6,383 bases of DNA from positions 1 through 6,383 of the forward strand of contig JAHRVJ010000051.1 of NCBI GenBank assembly GCA_019090765.1. Direction: 5' to 3'. The notes under the pieces were generated by a model. It was not told the origin of the DNA, ran no database searches, and saw nothing but the letters and a program-made list of their open reading frames with translations. The translations under genes were made by a program, and so were the position numbers. Source of the DNA: Ilumatobacteraceae bacterium. GTDB lineage: Bacteria; Actinomycetota; Acidimicrobiia; Acidimicrobiales; Ilumatobacteraceae. The number at the start of each line of letters is the position of its first letter. Position 1 is the stretch's first letter. Shown here one piece after another: positions 1 to 6,383 of the stretch.

Positions 1-1332
1 CCAACGAAAGCGCTGGCCGCATCGATCACTGCCATGGGCGCAACAGCTTGGATCGACCAACAACTCTCGCCGGATTCGATTGACGACGAGACAGCCGAAG
101 CTTTGCTCGCCCAACTGCCATCGATCGGAATGGACCCCTTCGATCTCCGCGATACCTACGATGAGAGGCGGGGGCAAGTTGTTTCCGAACTCACGAGCGC
201 CCGCTTCGTTCGCGCCATGTACAGCGAACGCCAGCTGTACGAGATGATGGTTGCGTTCTGGACCGACCACCTCAACATCGACATGGCCTCAGGAATGATC
301 ATCTTCCTGAAGGGACGCGACGAGCAAGAGGTCATCAGGCCACATGCCCTCGGTCGTTTCAGCGACATGCTGATCGCCAGCGCGAAGAGCCCGGCAATGC
401 TGCTGTATCTCGACAACTCATCCAGCCGAGCCGACGGCGACAACGTGCCGAACGAGAACTACGCCCGTGAACTGCTTGAGCTGCACACGGTTGGCGTGGA
501 CGGCGGCTACGACGAAGAAGACATCGCCGAGGTCGCTCACGTACTGAGCGGATGGACAATCGACCGCGGCACCGCCACCATGCGTTTTGCAGCTGGTCGA
601 CATTCGATGGACGGCGTCGAGAGCGTGCTTGGCTGGAAGCCGCAGGGGCTCACTGGGCAAGCGGCGGGCGAATCTCTAATCGATCATCTCGCTCACCTTC
701 CGGAGACGGCAATCTTCCTTGCCACCAAGCTGTGTCGGCGTTTTGTGGCCGATGATCCCCCACAGGACTTGATCGATCGTGCGGCGGCAGAGTATCTCGC
801 CAACGACACCGAGATCGCTCCCGTCATGCGATTGATCCTGACCAGCGATGAGTTCGCTGGTTCCTCGCTGCTGAAGGTGCGCCGCCCACTTGAGATGGTC
901 GCCGCACACGCCCGGGTGATCGGCGTGGAGGTCGATGACCCCAGCGGACTGCGGGTACTTGGGCCGCTCCTAAGACAGTTGGGCGAACCGGTCTACACCT
1001 GGCCCACTCCCGACGGCCCGCCTGACGTCGCAGCTCCTTGGATCAACGCCGGAACGATGATCCAACGTTGGAACATCAGCCTCAGTCTGGCAGCGGGAGA
1101 TCTGCGCGGATCAAGCATCGACATCGAGCAGCACCGACCATCGGGAGCAACCAGTACGGAGGATTTCGTGGAGCAGGTTGCAACGAGCATGACGATTCAC
1201 CTCGATGAGGTCACGTTGGAGGCTGGCCGGAATCTGCTTGAAGCAGGCGACCGGCAGATCGATCCGACGCCAGACGAACTCGCTGACCTGACCGCCGTAC
1301 TACTCGCTAGCCCTGCCGCTCAGCGTCGCTAA
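1..1332 (+). CDS. DUF1800 family protein, 5' end outside the window
   Basis: The reading frame is open from base 1, so the gene starts upstream; 443 codons and a TAA stop are visible. An ATG at 34 is probably internal, because the residues around it (…AWIDQQLSP, codons 16-24) match the early part of the DUF1800 domain rather than a protein start. Numbering from base 1, other family hallmarks are LYEMMVAFWTDHLNI (about 79-93), the strongly conserved ENYARELLELHT (152-163), AEVAHVLSGWT (about 176-186) and the terminal LLASPAAQRR, where the family usually ends in LLASPEFQRR. The visible part covers most of the domain, so about 30-100 N-terminal residues are probably missing; any signal peptide would be there. 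The biochemical role of DUF1800 is not established. It is followed 38 bp downstream, on the same strand, by a DUF1501 gene, its usual partner, which suggests one operon. The family call is confident; a function cannot be given. Confidence 0.93.
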   Translation, partial: PTKALAASITAMGATAWIDQQLSPDSIDDETAEALLAQLPSIGMDPFDLRDTYDERRGQVVSELTSARFVRAMYSERQLYEMMVAFWTDHLNIDMASGMIIFLKGRDEQEVIRPHALGRFSDMLIASAKSPAMLLYLDNSSSRADGDNVPNENYARELLELHTVGVDGGYDEEDIAEVAHVLSGWTIDRGTATMRFAAGRHSMDGVESVLGWKPQGLTGQAAGESLIDHLAHLPETAIFLATKLCRRFVADDPPQDLIDRAAAEYLANDTEIAPVMRLILTSDEFAGSSLLKVRRPLEMVAAHARVIGVEVDDPSGLRVLGPLLRQLGEPVYTWPTPDGPPDVAAPWINAGTMIQRWNISLSLAAGDLRGSSIDIEQHRPSGATSTEDFVEQVATSMTIHLDEVTLEAGRNLLEAGDRQIDPTPDELADLTAVLLASPAAQRR

Positions 1333-1356
1333 CCCAAACAACCACTGCCGGTTGAT

Positions 1357-1363
1357 GAGAGGA
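1357..1363 (+). promoter_or_regulatory. Ribosome binding site of the DUF1501 gene
   Basis: GAGAGGA lies 7 nt before the ATG at 1371. It lies in the 38 bp gap after the DUF1800 stop. It supports the 1371 start, which is also bounded by an in-frame TGA at 1356-1358 with no other start codon in between. Confidence 0.7.
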
Positions 1364-1370
1364 CTACACC

Positions 1371-2492
1371 ATGAATGATCACATCGTTGTCAACGTGTTT
1401 CTACGTGGGGCCATGGACGGTCTCAGTTATCTGGCGCCTCATGGCGACTCTGACTACCAGCAGGCACGCCCAGACTTGGCAATTCCGACCAGCGCGGCAC
1501 TGCCGCTTGATGAGACGTTCGGTCTTCACCCCGCAGCCTCGGGACTCTGGGATATTTGGCACACGGGCGAAGTTGCGTTCATCCCCGCCTCAGGCTCCGT
1601 CGACGAGTCGCGCAGCCACTTCGATGCAATGGCCATCATGGAAGCAGGCCTTGGCCCTGGCGACTTGGGCATCAGTGGCTGGTTGGGCCGCTACGTGGCT
1701 GGTTCAACGAGCGGCGACCAGTTGGAAGCCGTAGCCGTCGGACAGATGATTCCGCGGTCGCTATTGGGTTTCCCGACAACGATTGGGCTCGCCGATCTCG
1801 CGACGTTCCGTCTTGGCTCGATTCGTGGCCAAGGCGTTGCAGCAGATGTAGGTGAGGCAGTGCGAACCCAGTATCAGCCTGGCGAAACCGAACTGATCGC
1901 GGCTCAGGGAGTCGCCGCGTTCGGGGTGCTCGACACTCTCGAAACAGCAGGCCTGACCGGATCGGAGATGCCAGAGGAGTTCGGCGACTCGACGATCGGG
2001 GCCGACCTTTGGCAGGCCGCGCAACTGATCGAAGCTGACCTAGGCGTTCGTGTCATCACAGTCGACTTCGGCGGATGGGATCACCACAACGCACTCGGCA
2101 CCTTCGAAAGCGGCCCCATGCACGATCACGTCGAGTCGCTCTCAGTAGCTCTGGCCGGGTTTTGGCAGCGGATTACCGAACACCACGATCGCGTATCCGT
2201 GGTGGTGATGAGCGAGTTCGGCAGGCGAGTCCAGCAGAACACCAGCGGAGGCACAGACCACGGTCATGGGGGAGTGATGACGATTCTTGGTGGTGGCATC
2301 AACGGCGGGATTCACGGCGAATGGAGCGGCCTTGGCAGCGATGTGCTTGACCGTGGTGACGTGCCGGTGCTGACCGACTATCGAACAGTGCTGGCCGAGG
2401 TCATCGACCGGCGGGTTGGCGCAGCCGAGTTGCTGAGCGACATCTTCCCCGGTTTCGCGGCGGAGGCCAACGATTACCTCGGTGTTGCCTGA
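1371..2492 (+). CDS. DUF1501 family protein (alkaline phosphatase/sulfatase-like fold), no export signal
   Basis: This 373-residue protein is a DUF1501 member, a family placed in the alkaline phosphatase/sulfatase-like superfamily; substrate and reaction are unknown. Visible family motifs are VFLRGAMDGLSYLAPHGD (residues 9-26), ESRSHFDAMAIMEAG (79-93), VDFGGWDHHN (231-240), VVVMSEFGRRVQQN (277-290) and GTDHGHGG (294-301). The Asp/His clusters at 237-239 and 296-299 are plausible metal ligands, by inference from the superfamily. The start at ATG 1371 is well supported by a ribosome binding site and by an in-frame stop at 1356. This leaves no room for the twin-arginine signal peptide common in this family: the mature domain begins almost at residue 5. 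The length is slightly short for the family, consistent with that missing leader. The gene follows the DUF1800 gene by 38 bp, probably in one transcript, and its last 19 bp overlap the convergent kinase gene. Confidence 0.94.
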   Translation: MNDHIVVNVFLRGAMDGLSYLAPHGDSDYQQARPDLAIPTSAALPLDETFGLHPAASGLWDIWHTGEVAFIPASGSVDESRSHFDAMAIMEAGLGPGDLGISGWLGRYVAGSTSGDQLEAVAVGQMIPRSLLGFPTTIGLADLATFRLGSIRGQGVAADVGEAVRTQYQPGETELIAAQGVAAFGVLDTLETAGLTGSEMPEEFGDSTIGADLWQAAQLIEADLGVRVITVDFGGWDHHNALGTFESGPMHDHVESLSVALAGFWQRITEHHDRVSVVVMSEFGRRVQQNTSGGTDHGHGGVMTILGGGINGGIHGEWSGLGSDVLDRGDVPVLTDYRTVLAEVIDRRVGAAELLSDIFPGFAAEANDYLGVA

Positions 2493-3949
2493 CTGACTGG
2501 GAGGCGAACGGTGAAGCGCGCTCCGGACTGGCCGTCGGCAGCGGTAACGGTTCCGTTCATTGCTTCGACCAGTTGAGCAACGACGGTCAGGCCGACCCCC
2601 AGATTGCCACGACGGTCGCTCGACCGGTTCGTCGTGAAGGAACGATCAAACACTCGATCCGCGTAGCTCCCAAGACCTGGGCCGTCGTCACTAACGATCA
2701 GCACCGCCGAACCAGCGTCTTGTTCCGCGGTGATCTCCACCTCAGTGCTGGCAAAGCTGACCGCGTTGTCGATCAGGTTTCCAATCACCTGGTGTAGCCG
2801 TGTCCGATCGGCGAGAACCGGTGTCGGTGACGCCCGACTGATCAACTTGATGCTCAGCCGCTTGGCCTCCGGCGTGCTGGCCGCAACGACTTCGTCGATA
2901 ACTGTCGCAAGATCAATTTGCTCCATCGAGACCGTCATCTCACCAGCGTCGAGACGCGCCTGAGCTAACAGGTCATCGGTGAGCCGACGTAGCCGAGCAG
3001 CTTCGCGCCCGACGACCTCGCCAGCCTCCTTGATCCCGCTCTCGTCTGTCAGCAGACCGTCGTTGAGTAGCTCTGCGTAACCAGCGATCGAGGTCAGCGG
3101 CGTGCGGAACTCGTGTGAGACATCAACCAAGAATTGTTGCCGCTCGCGCTGCGCGTCGCTGAGGCGGCTAGCCATCTCATCGACAGTGCGGGCAACATCG
3201 GTCACCTCGCGGTCGGCTCCAGCGGGCAGCTCAACGCGGGCCGCCAGGTCGCCAGTACTGATCGCTCGCGTGGTGGAAGCAACCGCCGACAGCGGACGCC
3301 TGATTCGGCGCGCCAGTACCTCGGCAAGGAGGAGCGCAACAAGGATTGCAACGACGGCTGCGACCAGCAGTGCGGTGCCTGCACTGCCAAGCCCGGCCGG
3401 GCCGAGTTCGCGTGCCGCGACCACGACAACAATGTCGTCGCCGAGCCCGAGCAATCGGGTATCGGCCACTGAGAGCGGGATCGGCGCCACAGCCAGAGCG
3501 GCATTGTCGTTGCTGACTACGAAGGTGGTGCCGTTGGTTTGCAGTAGACCGTTCAATGTTGAAACCGCGACCCGCGTGCTCGGTAGGCGCGCCTCGGAGT
3601 CGAACTGGTCACCACGCACAGTCGCGATTCCCGCGTCGCTCACTCGCACGATTTCTGCGTTCTGGATCGAGAGCGATCGCTGCAGTAGCGGCACAAGGGC
3701 GGCCACCCGCCCGACATCGCGACCGTTGGAATCAAGCTGACCCTCGACCTGCGCGGCGACTTCTGTGGCGGCAACCGTCGCAAGATTCTGTACTTCATCT
3801 CGCGTTTCGCGTTCATTTGTTCGACGGACCAGCACCACTGTCGTGATGGCAGCCACAACAGTGGTTGCGACGATCACCAGCAGGAACGCCCATCGGAGAC
3901 GCGAGGCGATCGAGGAGCCTCCCCCTGTTGGCTGCGATCCGGTATTCAT
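2474..3949 (-). CDS. Membrane sensor histidine kinase, HAMP-HisKA-HATPase (BaeS/MprB type)
   Basis: This 491-residue protein is the sensor of a two-component system in the cytoplasmic membrane. In order: a short cytoplasmic start; a membrane segment at about 20-41; an extracytoplasmic sensor region at about 42-188 with no motif I recognise; a second membrane segment at about 190-211; HAMP at about 212-265 (RRIRRPL, then ISTGDL); HisKA at about 270-335; and HATPase_c at about 378-486. The H-box is VSHEFRTPL with phospho-acceptor His279; Glu280 and Thr283 form the ExxT pair linked to phosphatase activity, so it may work in both directions. The N-box is NLIDNA (391-396), G1 is DDGPG (421-425), an F-box-like RSFTTN is at 436-441 and G2 is GVGLTV (451-456), so the catalytic core looks intact. 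The ATG overlaps the regulator stop as ATGA, indicating translational coupling; no clear ribosome binding site of its own is seen. The 3' end overlaps the convergent DUF1501 gene by 19 bp. The signal sensed is unknown. Confidence 0.96.
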   Translation of the reverse strand: MNTGSQPTGGGSSIASRLRWAFLLVIVATTVVAAITTVVLVRRTNERETRDEVQNLATVAATEVAAQVEGQLDSNGRDVGRVAALVPLLQRSLSIQNAEIVRVSDAGIATVRGDQFDSEARLPSTRVAVSTLNGLLQTNGTTFVVSNDNAALAVAPIPLSVADTRLLGLGDDIVVVVAARELGPAGLGSAGTALLVAAVVAILVALLLAEVLARRIRRPLSAVASTTRAISTGDLAARVELPAGADREVTDVARTVDEMASRLSDAQRERQQFLVDVSHEFRTPLTSIAGYAELLNDGLLTDESGIKEAGEVVGREAARLRRLTDDLLAQARLDAGEMTVSMEQIDLATVIDEVVAASTPEAKRLSIKLISRASPTPVLADRTRLHQVIGNLIDNAVSFASTEVEITAEQDAGSAVLIVSDDGPGLGSYADRVFDRSFTTNRSSDRRGNLGVGLTVVAQLVEAMNGTVTAADGQSGARFTVRLPVSQATPR

Positions 3950-4665
3950 TCGAGCCGGTACCCGACACCTCGGATGGTGGTGATCGATGCCGCGTCACCA
4001 ATCTTGCGACGGATCTGAGCGATGTGCATATCAACGGTTCGGCTACCGCCGAGCCAGTCGTGCCCCCACACCGCTTCGAGGATCTGAGTGCGGCTGAGGG
4101 CCAAACCGCGGTTGACGGCGAGGTATTCGATCAGACCCCGCTCCATCGGTGTGAGGTCGAGCGGGCTACCTGCAGCAAGTGTTTCGCGGCGACCAAAGTC
4201 AACTGTGAGCTGATCGATCTGAACAACCTCATCGCCTGCATCCGGGCCGGGCGCATGGAGAATCGCGAGACGCCGGGCCAAGGCCCGGACTCGCCCGACG
4301 AGTTCGCGGGGCGAGAACGGCTTGACGACATAGTCGTCGGCGCCAAGCTCGAATCCGAGCACTCGATCAATCTCGTCGGCCCGCGCTGTCACACAGATAA
4401 TCCCAATGTCGCGAGTAGTCGAGTTGGCACGCAGTTGCCGCAAGACCTCGGTCCCGTCCTGATCGGGCAACCCCAAGTCAAGCAACACCACATCTGGAGC
4501 GTGCTCCGAAATAGCATCCAGGCCTTCTCCCCCGGTGCCACAGCAATGCACTGTGTGCCCGTCACCCACGAGCGCAGCCGTCACTAGCCGCGATATCGAG
4601 GGGTCATCTTCAATCACCACCACCGTCGGCGCAGATTCTCCGGTCAACGGGCTCACAGACCGCAC
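3946..4665 (-). CDS. Two-component response regulator, OmpR/PhoB family
   Basis: This 239-residue DNA-binding regulator has a receiver domain at about 14-130 and a winged-helix output domain at about 145-239. In the receiver, the acidic pocket is Glu19-Asp20-Asp21, the phosphorylated residue is Asp63 in VVLLDLGLPDQDG, the switch Thr is Thr93 in ICVTAR, and Lys115 lies in DYVVKPF. The output domain shows DLTPMERGLIEYL (170-182), LSRTQILEAVWG (190-201), RTVDMHIAQIRRKIG (209-223, recognition-helix region) and the terminal IRGVGYRLE. The start is GTG at 4665, six nt after a GGGGG stretch (plus-strand CCCCC 4672-4676). In-frame GTG or TTG codons just downstream are alternatives and would remove only a poorly conserved leader. 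The stop overlaps the kinase ATG (ATGA), giving the usual regulator-then-kinase operon. Overall form resembles actinobacterial MprA/RegX3-type regulators, but I would not give it a name. The target genes are unknown. Confidence 0.95.
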   Translation of the reverse strand: MRSVSPLTGESAPTVVVIEDDPSISRLVTAALVGDGHTVHCCGTGGEGLDAISEHAPDVVLLDLGLPDQDGTEVLRQLRANSTTRDIGIICVTARADEIDRVLGFELGADDYVVKPFSPRELVGRVRALARRLAILHAPGPDAGDEVVQIDQLTVDFGRRETLAAGSPLDLTPMERGLIEYLAVNRGLALSRTQILEAVWGHDWLGGSRTVDMHIAQIRRKIGDAASITTIRGVGYRLE

Positions 4666-4685
4666 AATACGCCCCCATTGTCATG

Positions 4686-4714
4686 ATCTTGTAAGGCCTA
4701 CCCGCCCCGAACAA
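4686..4714 (-). promoter_or_regulatory. Possible sigma70-type promoter of the two-component operon
   Basis: Read on the minus strand, TTGTTC (4714-4709) and CAAGAT (4691-4686) are separated by 17 nt. Each matches its consensus at only three of six positions. Transcription would start about 20 nt before the GTG at 4665, leaving room for the GGGGG ribosome binding stretch. The 110 bp divergent gap (4666-4775) must hold promoters for both directions, but no strong plus-strand -10 box was found in it. Confidence 0.28.
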
Positions 4715-4767
4715 CACCCGAGGTCGCAATGGTCTGGACCAGCGATTCGATCGAGTTGGGCAGACGT

Positions 4768-4773
4768 GGGAGA
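4768..4773 (+). promoter_or_regulatory. Ribosome binding site that decides the transglutaminase start
   Basis: GGGAGA is the only purine-rich Shine-Dalgarno-like stretch before the transglutaminase gene. It ends only 2 nt before the first ATG (4776), which is too close, but 8 nt before the second in-frame ATG (4782). This favours 4782 as the real start; the two differ by two residues. Confidence 0.5.
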
Positions 4774-4781
4774 ATATGCCG

Positions 4782-5462
4782 ATGGGCGCACCCACCGATC
4801 CAGCAGTATCCCCCGTTGGCTTCGCGGCACCTAGCGATGCCGACCTCGCGACAACGGAGTTCCTCGATCACGCTGACGAGTCAATCATTGCCTACGCCAA
4901 CGAGGTGACAGACGGATGCGCTGACGATGTCGAGAAGGCCGTCGCACTCTTCACAGATATTCGCGACCGCATCAGGTACGACCCCCATCACATCTCCGCA
5001 GAGCCAGCCGACCACCGCGCTTCGGCAGTTCTGGCTGGCAGCCAAAGCTGGTGCGTGCCCAAGTCGGTGGTGCTGTCTTCGGCCTGCCGAGCCATAGGTA
5101 TTCCGGCGCGTCTCGGATTCTCCGACGTTCGCAACCATCTTCAGTCAACGGCATTGGCTGAGTCCATGCAGACTGACATGTTCTACTGGCATGGCTACTC
5201 GGTGATTTGGCTCGAAGGACAGTGGCATAAGGCGTCGCCAGCTTTCAACAAGGAGCTATGCGAACGATTCGGAACCGCAGCGCTCGAATTCGACGGTCAC
5301 TCCGATGCCCTCCTTCACGCCTTTGACGGCGAAGGCAACCAGTACATGGAGTACGTCAACGACCGGGGGATCTTCAGCGATTTGCCCCTCACTGAAATCT
5401 TTGAGTCATTCGCAGAACTCTATGGCTCCAGGATCACCGACTCGGCTTCCACTACTTCCTGA
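4782..5462 (+). CDS. Transglutaminase-like domain protein
   Basis: From ATG 4782 the protein has 226 residues (228 from ATG 4776). It is a transglutaminase-like (papain-fold) protein; relatives include proteases, peptide amidases and cross-linking enzymes, so the reaction here is open. A helical N-terminal part (about 20-65) precedes IRDRIRYDP (60-68), the segment that usually leads into the core. The likely nucleophile is Cys91 in QSWCVPKS, followed by ACRAIGIPARLGFSDVRNH (about 101-119). The likely catalytic His is His137 in FYWHGYSVIWLEGQW. About 15 residues later, where classical members have Asp in a DPT-like motif, this protein reads KASPAFN with Ser152. The tail holds LEFDGHSDALLHAFD and MEYVNDRG, typical of a bacterial subfamily that I recall having a similar TPAFN motif. 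There is no signal peptide or membrane segment, so it is probably cytoplasmic. It diverges from the two-component operon and precedes the lipase gene by 32 bp. Confidence 0.88.
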   Translation: MGAPTDPAVSPVGFAAPSDADLATTEFLDHADESIIAYANEVTDGCADDVEKAVALFTDIRDRIRYDPHHISAEPADHRASAVLAGSQSWCVPKSVVLSSACRAIGIPARLGFSDVRNHLQSTALAESMQTDMFYWHGYSVIWLEGQWHKASPAFNKELCERFGTAALEFDGHSDALLHAFDGEGNQYMEYVNDRGIFSDLPLTEIFESFAELYGSRITDSASTTS

Positions 5463-5486
5463 CTGGTCCACCGACCCGGGTATGGT
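5459..5486 (+). promoter_or_regulatory. Possible promoter for a leaderless lipase transcript
   Basis: CTGACT (5459-5464; four of six to TTGACA) and TATGGT (5481-5486; four of six to TATAAT) are 16 nt apart. Transcription would begin at about 5493-5495, that is, at or next to the ATG at 5495. No good Shine-Dalgarno sequence precedes that ATG, which fits leaderless expression, common in actinobacteria. The -35 box overlaps the transglutaminase stop codon. Co-transcription with the transglutaminase gene is equally possible. Confidence 0.3.
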
Positions 5487-5494
5487 GCTCGATA

Positions 5495-6370
5495 ATGGGC
5501 AAACGAAGCGGCGTTGGCCGAAACCCCGAGCCGATCTCAGAGAAGAGGGCGTCCGACCTCGACATCGTGTCGAGCGTGAACGCGCCAATTCGGACTCGCC
5601 CGCGACTTAATCGTTCCCTACTGTTCGCTGAGATCTCGATGCTGTCGTACCTGCGCCACGACGAGGCCCAGCCAGTGTTCTCCAGTGTGGGATTCACCTC
5701 GGTTGAATACATCGAGCGCGATGGTGCGCAGGTGTATCTGCTCGGCACGGAAGACGATCTTGTCGTCGCCTGTCGGGGAACCGAGCCCAACGAGTGGAAC
5801 GACATCAAGGCCGATGCCAACGCGCTCACCGACCTCGCCGAAACTGTTGGCCGAGTGCATCGCGGCTTCAAACGTGAAGTCGACGACATCTGGCCCGTGG
5901 TGGAAACGTCGCTGCTCGACGACGAACGAACCGTGTGGTTCTGTGGGCATTCCTTGGGCGGGGCAATGGCCACAATCTGTGCCAGCCGAGCTGATCATAT
6001 GGACCCCGGCCCGATGTTGAGCGAGGTTCACACCTTCGGTAGTCCGCGCGTCGGCACCAAGCGTTACATCAACAACCACGAGGTCCAGCATGTGCGCTGG
6101 GTCAACAACAACGACATCGTCGCTCGTGTACCGCCGCGTTGGTTCGGGTACGGACACACCGGAACGCTGATGTATCTCGACCGCAACGGCAACCACCGCC
6201 ATCTGACGCCGGCATTGCGAGGTAGTGACCGATGGGCGGGTTTCTGGAGCGGATTGAAGAATCGCCAGTTCGATCACTTCAGCGATCACGCGAGTGCGGG
6301 CTATGTCGACCACATCCGCCGCGCTACTGAAGCCCAGTCGGCCAAGCGTCGACCTCCTGGGGTTCGCTAG
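5495..6370 (+). CDS. Class 3 lipase family alpha/beta hydrolase
   Basis: This 291-residue protein belongs to the Lipase_3 family, serine hydrolases acting on acylglycerols or other esters; the actual substrate is unknown. The visible core includes VVACRGTEPNEWNDIKADAN (90-109; the RGT segment normally supplies the oxyanion hole), GFKREVDDIWPVV (124-136), the nucleophile elbow FCGHSLGGAMAT with Ser153, HTFGSPRVGT (179-188), and VRWVNNNDIVARVPP with the probable catalytic Asp207. The probable catalytic His is His265 in FSDHASAGYVDHI, with Tyr270 in the usual position. The triad therefore appears complete. The first 40 or so residues are charged (many Arg and Lys), lie outside the recognisable domain and are not a signal peptide, so the enzyme is probably cytoplasmic, unlike the secreted fungal members. 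In-frame GTG codons at 5567 and 5576 are alternative starts but lack well-placed ribosome binding sites. It lies 32 bp after the transglutaminase gene and may share its transcript. Confidence 0.92.
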   Translation: MGKRSGVGRNPEPISEKRASDLDIVSSVNAPIRTRPRLNRSLLFAEISMLSYLRHDEAQPVFSSVGFTSVEYIERDGAQVYLLGTEDDLVVACRGTEPNEWNDIKADANALTDLAETVGRVHRGFKREVDDIWPVVETSLLDDERTVWFCGHSLGGAMATICASRADHMDPGPMLSEVHTFGSPRVGTKRYINNHEVQHVRWVNNNDIVARVPPRWFGYGHTGTLMYLDRNGNHRHLTPALRGSDRWAGFWSGLKNRQFDHFSDHASAGYVDHIRRATEAQSAKRRPPGVR

Positions 6371-6383
6371 GACGCTCGTTCAG

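Noticed and set aside
2474..2515. A possible terminator hairpin (CCT…AGG) at the convergent gene ends
   Set aside because: The stem is only three or four pairs, there is no T-run on either strand, and the sequence codes for the kinase C-terminus.
3673..3680. GCGATCGC octamer and other CGATCG sites resembling an iterated palindrome (HIP1-like)
   Set aside because: Only one perfect octamer was noticed, inside a coding region. The other CGATCG sites are scattered and fit GC-rich codon use, not a repeat family.
3102..3740. A 212-codon open frame on the plus strand opposite the kinase gene
   Set aside because: It is antisense to a fully motif-supported kinase, and its product is a low-complexity Ser/Arg/Thr/Ala-rich chain with no domain. 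Such frames are expected opposite GC-rich genes.
3865..4587. A 240-codon open frame on the plus strand opposite the regulator and kinase start
   Set aside because: It spans the junction of two well-supported genes on the other strand, shows no recognisable motif and has no ribosome binding site.
4610..4795. A 61-codon minus-strand frame with Cys residues crossing the divergent gap
   Set aside because: It overlaps the regulator start out of frame and the transglutaminase start on the other strand; the Cys residues are not in a coherent zinc-binding pattern.
5618..6313. A 231-codon open frame on the minus strand opposite the lipase gene
   Set aside because: The plus-strand frame carries a complete lipase triad; the antisense product matches nothing I recognise and is a codon-bias shadow.

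Overview
The window looks like ordinary chromosomal DNA from a GC-rich bacterium, most likely an actinobacterium. The support is GC-rich codon use, GTG starts, an OmpR-type regulator followed by a BaeS/MprB-style kinase with an ATGA overlap, and possible leaderless expression. An origin in the Acidimicrobiia (for example Ilumatobacter-like marine or freshwater lineages) is a guess from the gene content and cannot be proven from this sequence. There are no rRNA or tRNA genes, CRISPR arrays, insertion sequences or phage genes. Coding density is very high; the longest gap between genes is about 110 bp.

The layout is three blocks. (1) 1-2492, plus strand: the 3' part of a DUF1800 gene, then a complete DUF1501 gene 38 bp later. 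This is a recurrent but functionally unresolved gene pair; the DUF1501 product has a fold related to sulfatases and alkaline phosphatases. (2) 4665-2474, minus strand: an OmpR/PhoB-family response regulator and its membrane histidine kinase, overlapping by 4 bp (ATGA). The kinase gene converges on the DUF1501 gene and their 3' ends overlap by 19 bp, leaving no room for a separate terminator. (3) 4776-6370, plus strand, divergent from the two-component operon: a transglutaminase-like Cys/His protein followed 32 bp later by a class 3 lipase-type alpha/beta hydrolase. Neither carries a visible signal peptide, so both are probably cytoplasmic.

Working together: the kinase has an extracytoplasmic sensor region between two membrane segments, keeps the H-box residues for kinase and phosphatase activity, and would phosphorylate Asp63 of the regulator. 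The targets are unknown; the divergent transglutaminase/lipase pair shares its upstream region and is the obvious local candidate, but no repeated operator is visible. I found no convincing novel multi-gene system. The points most worth following up are the missing export signal on the DUF1501 protein (its start is fixed by an upstream in-frame stop), the Ser in place of the usual Asp of the transglutaminase triad, and a possible leaderless promoter for the lipase that overlaps the transglutaminase stop codon.
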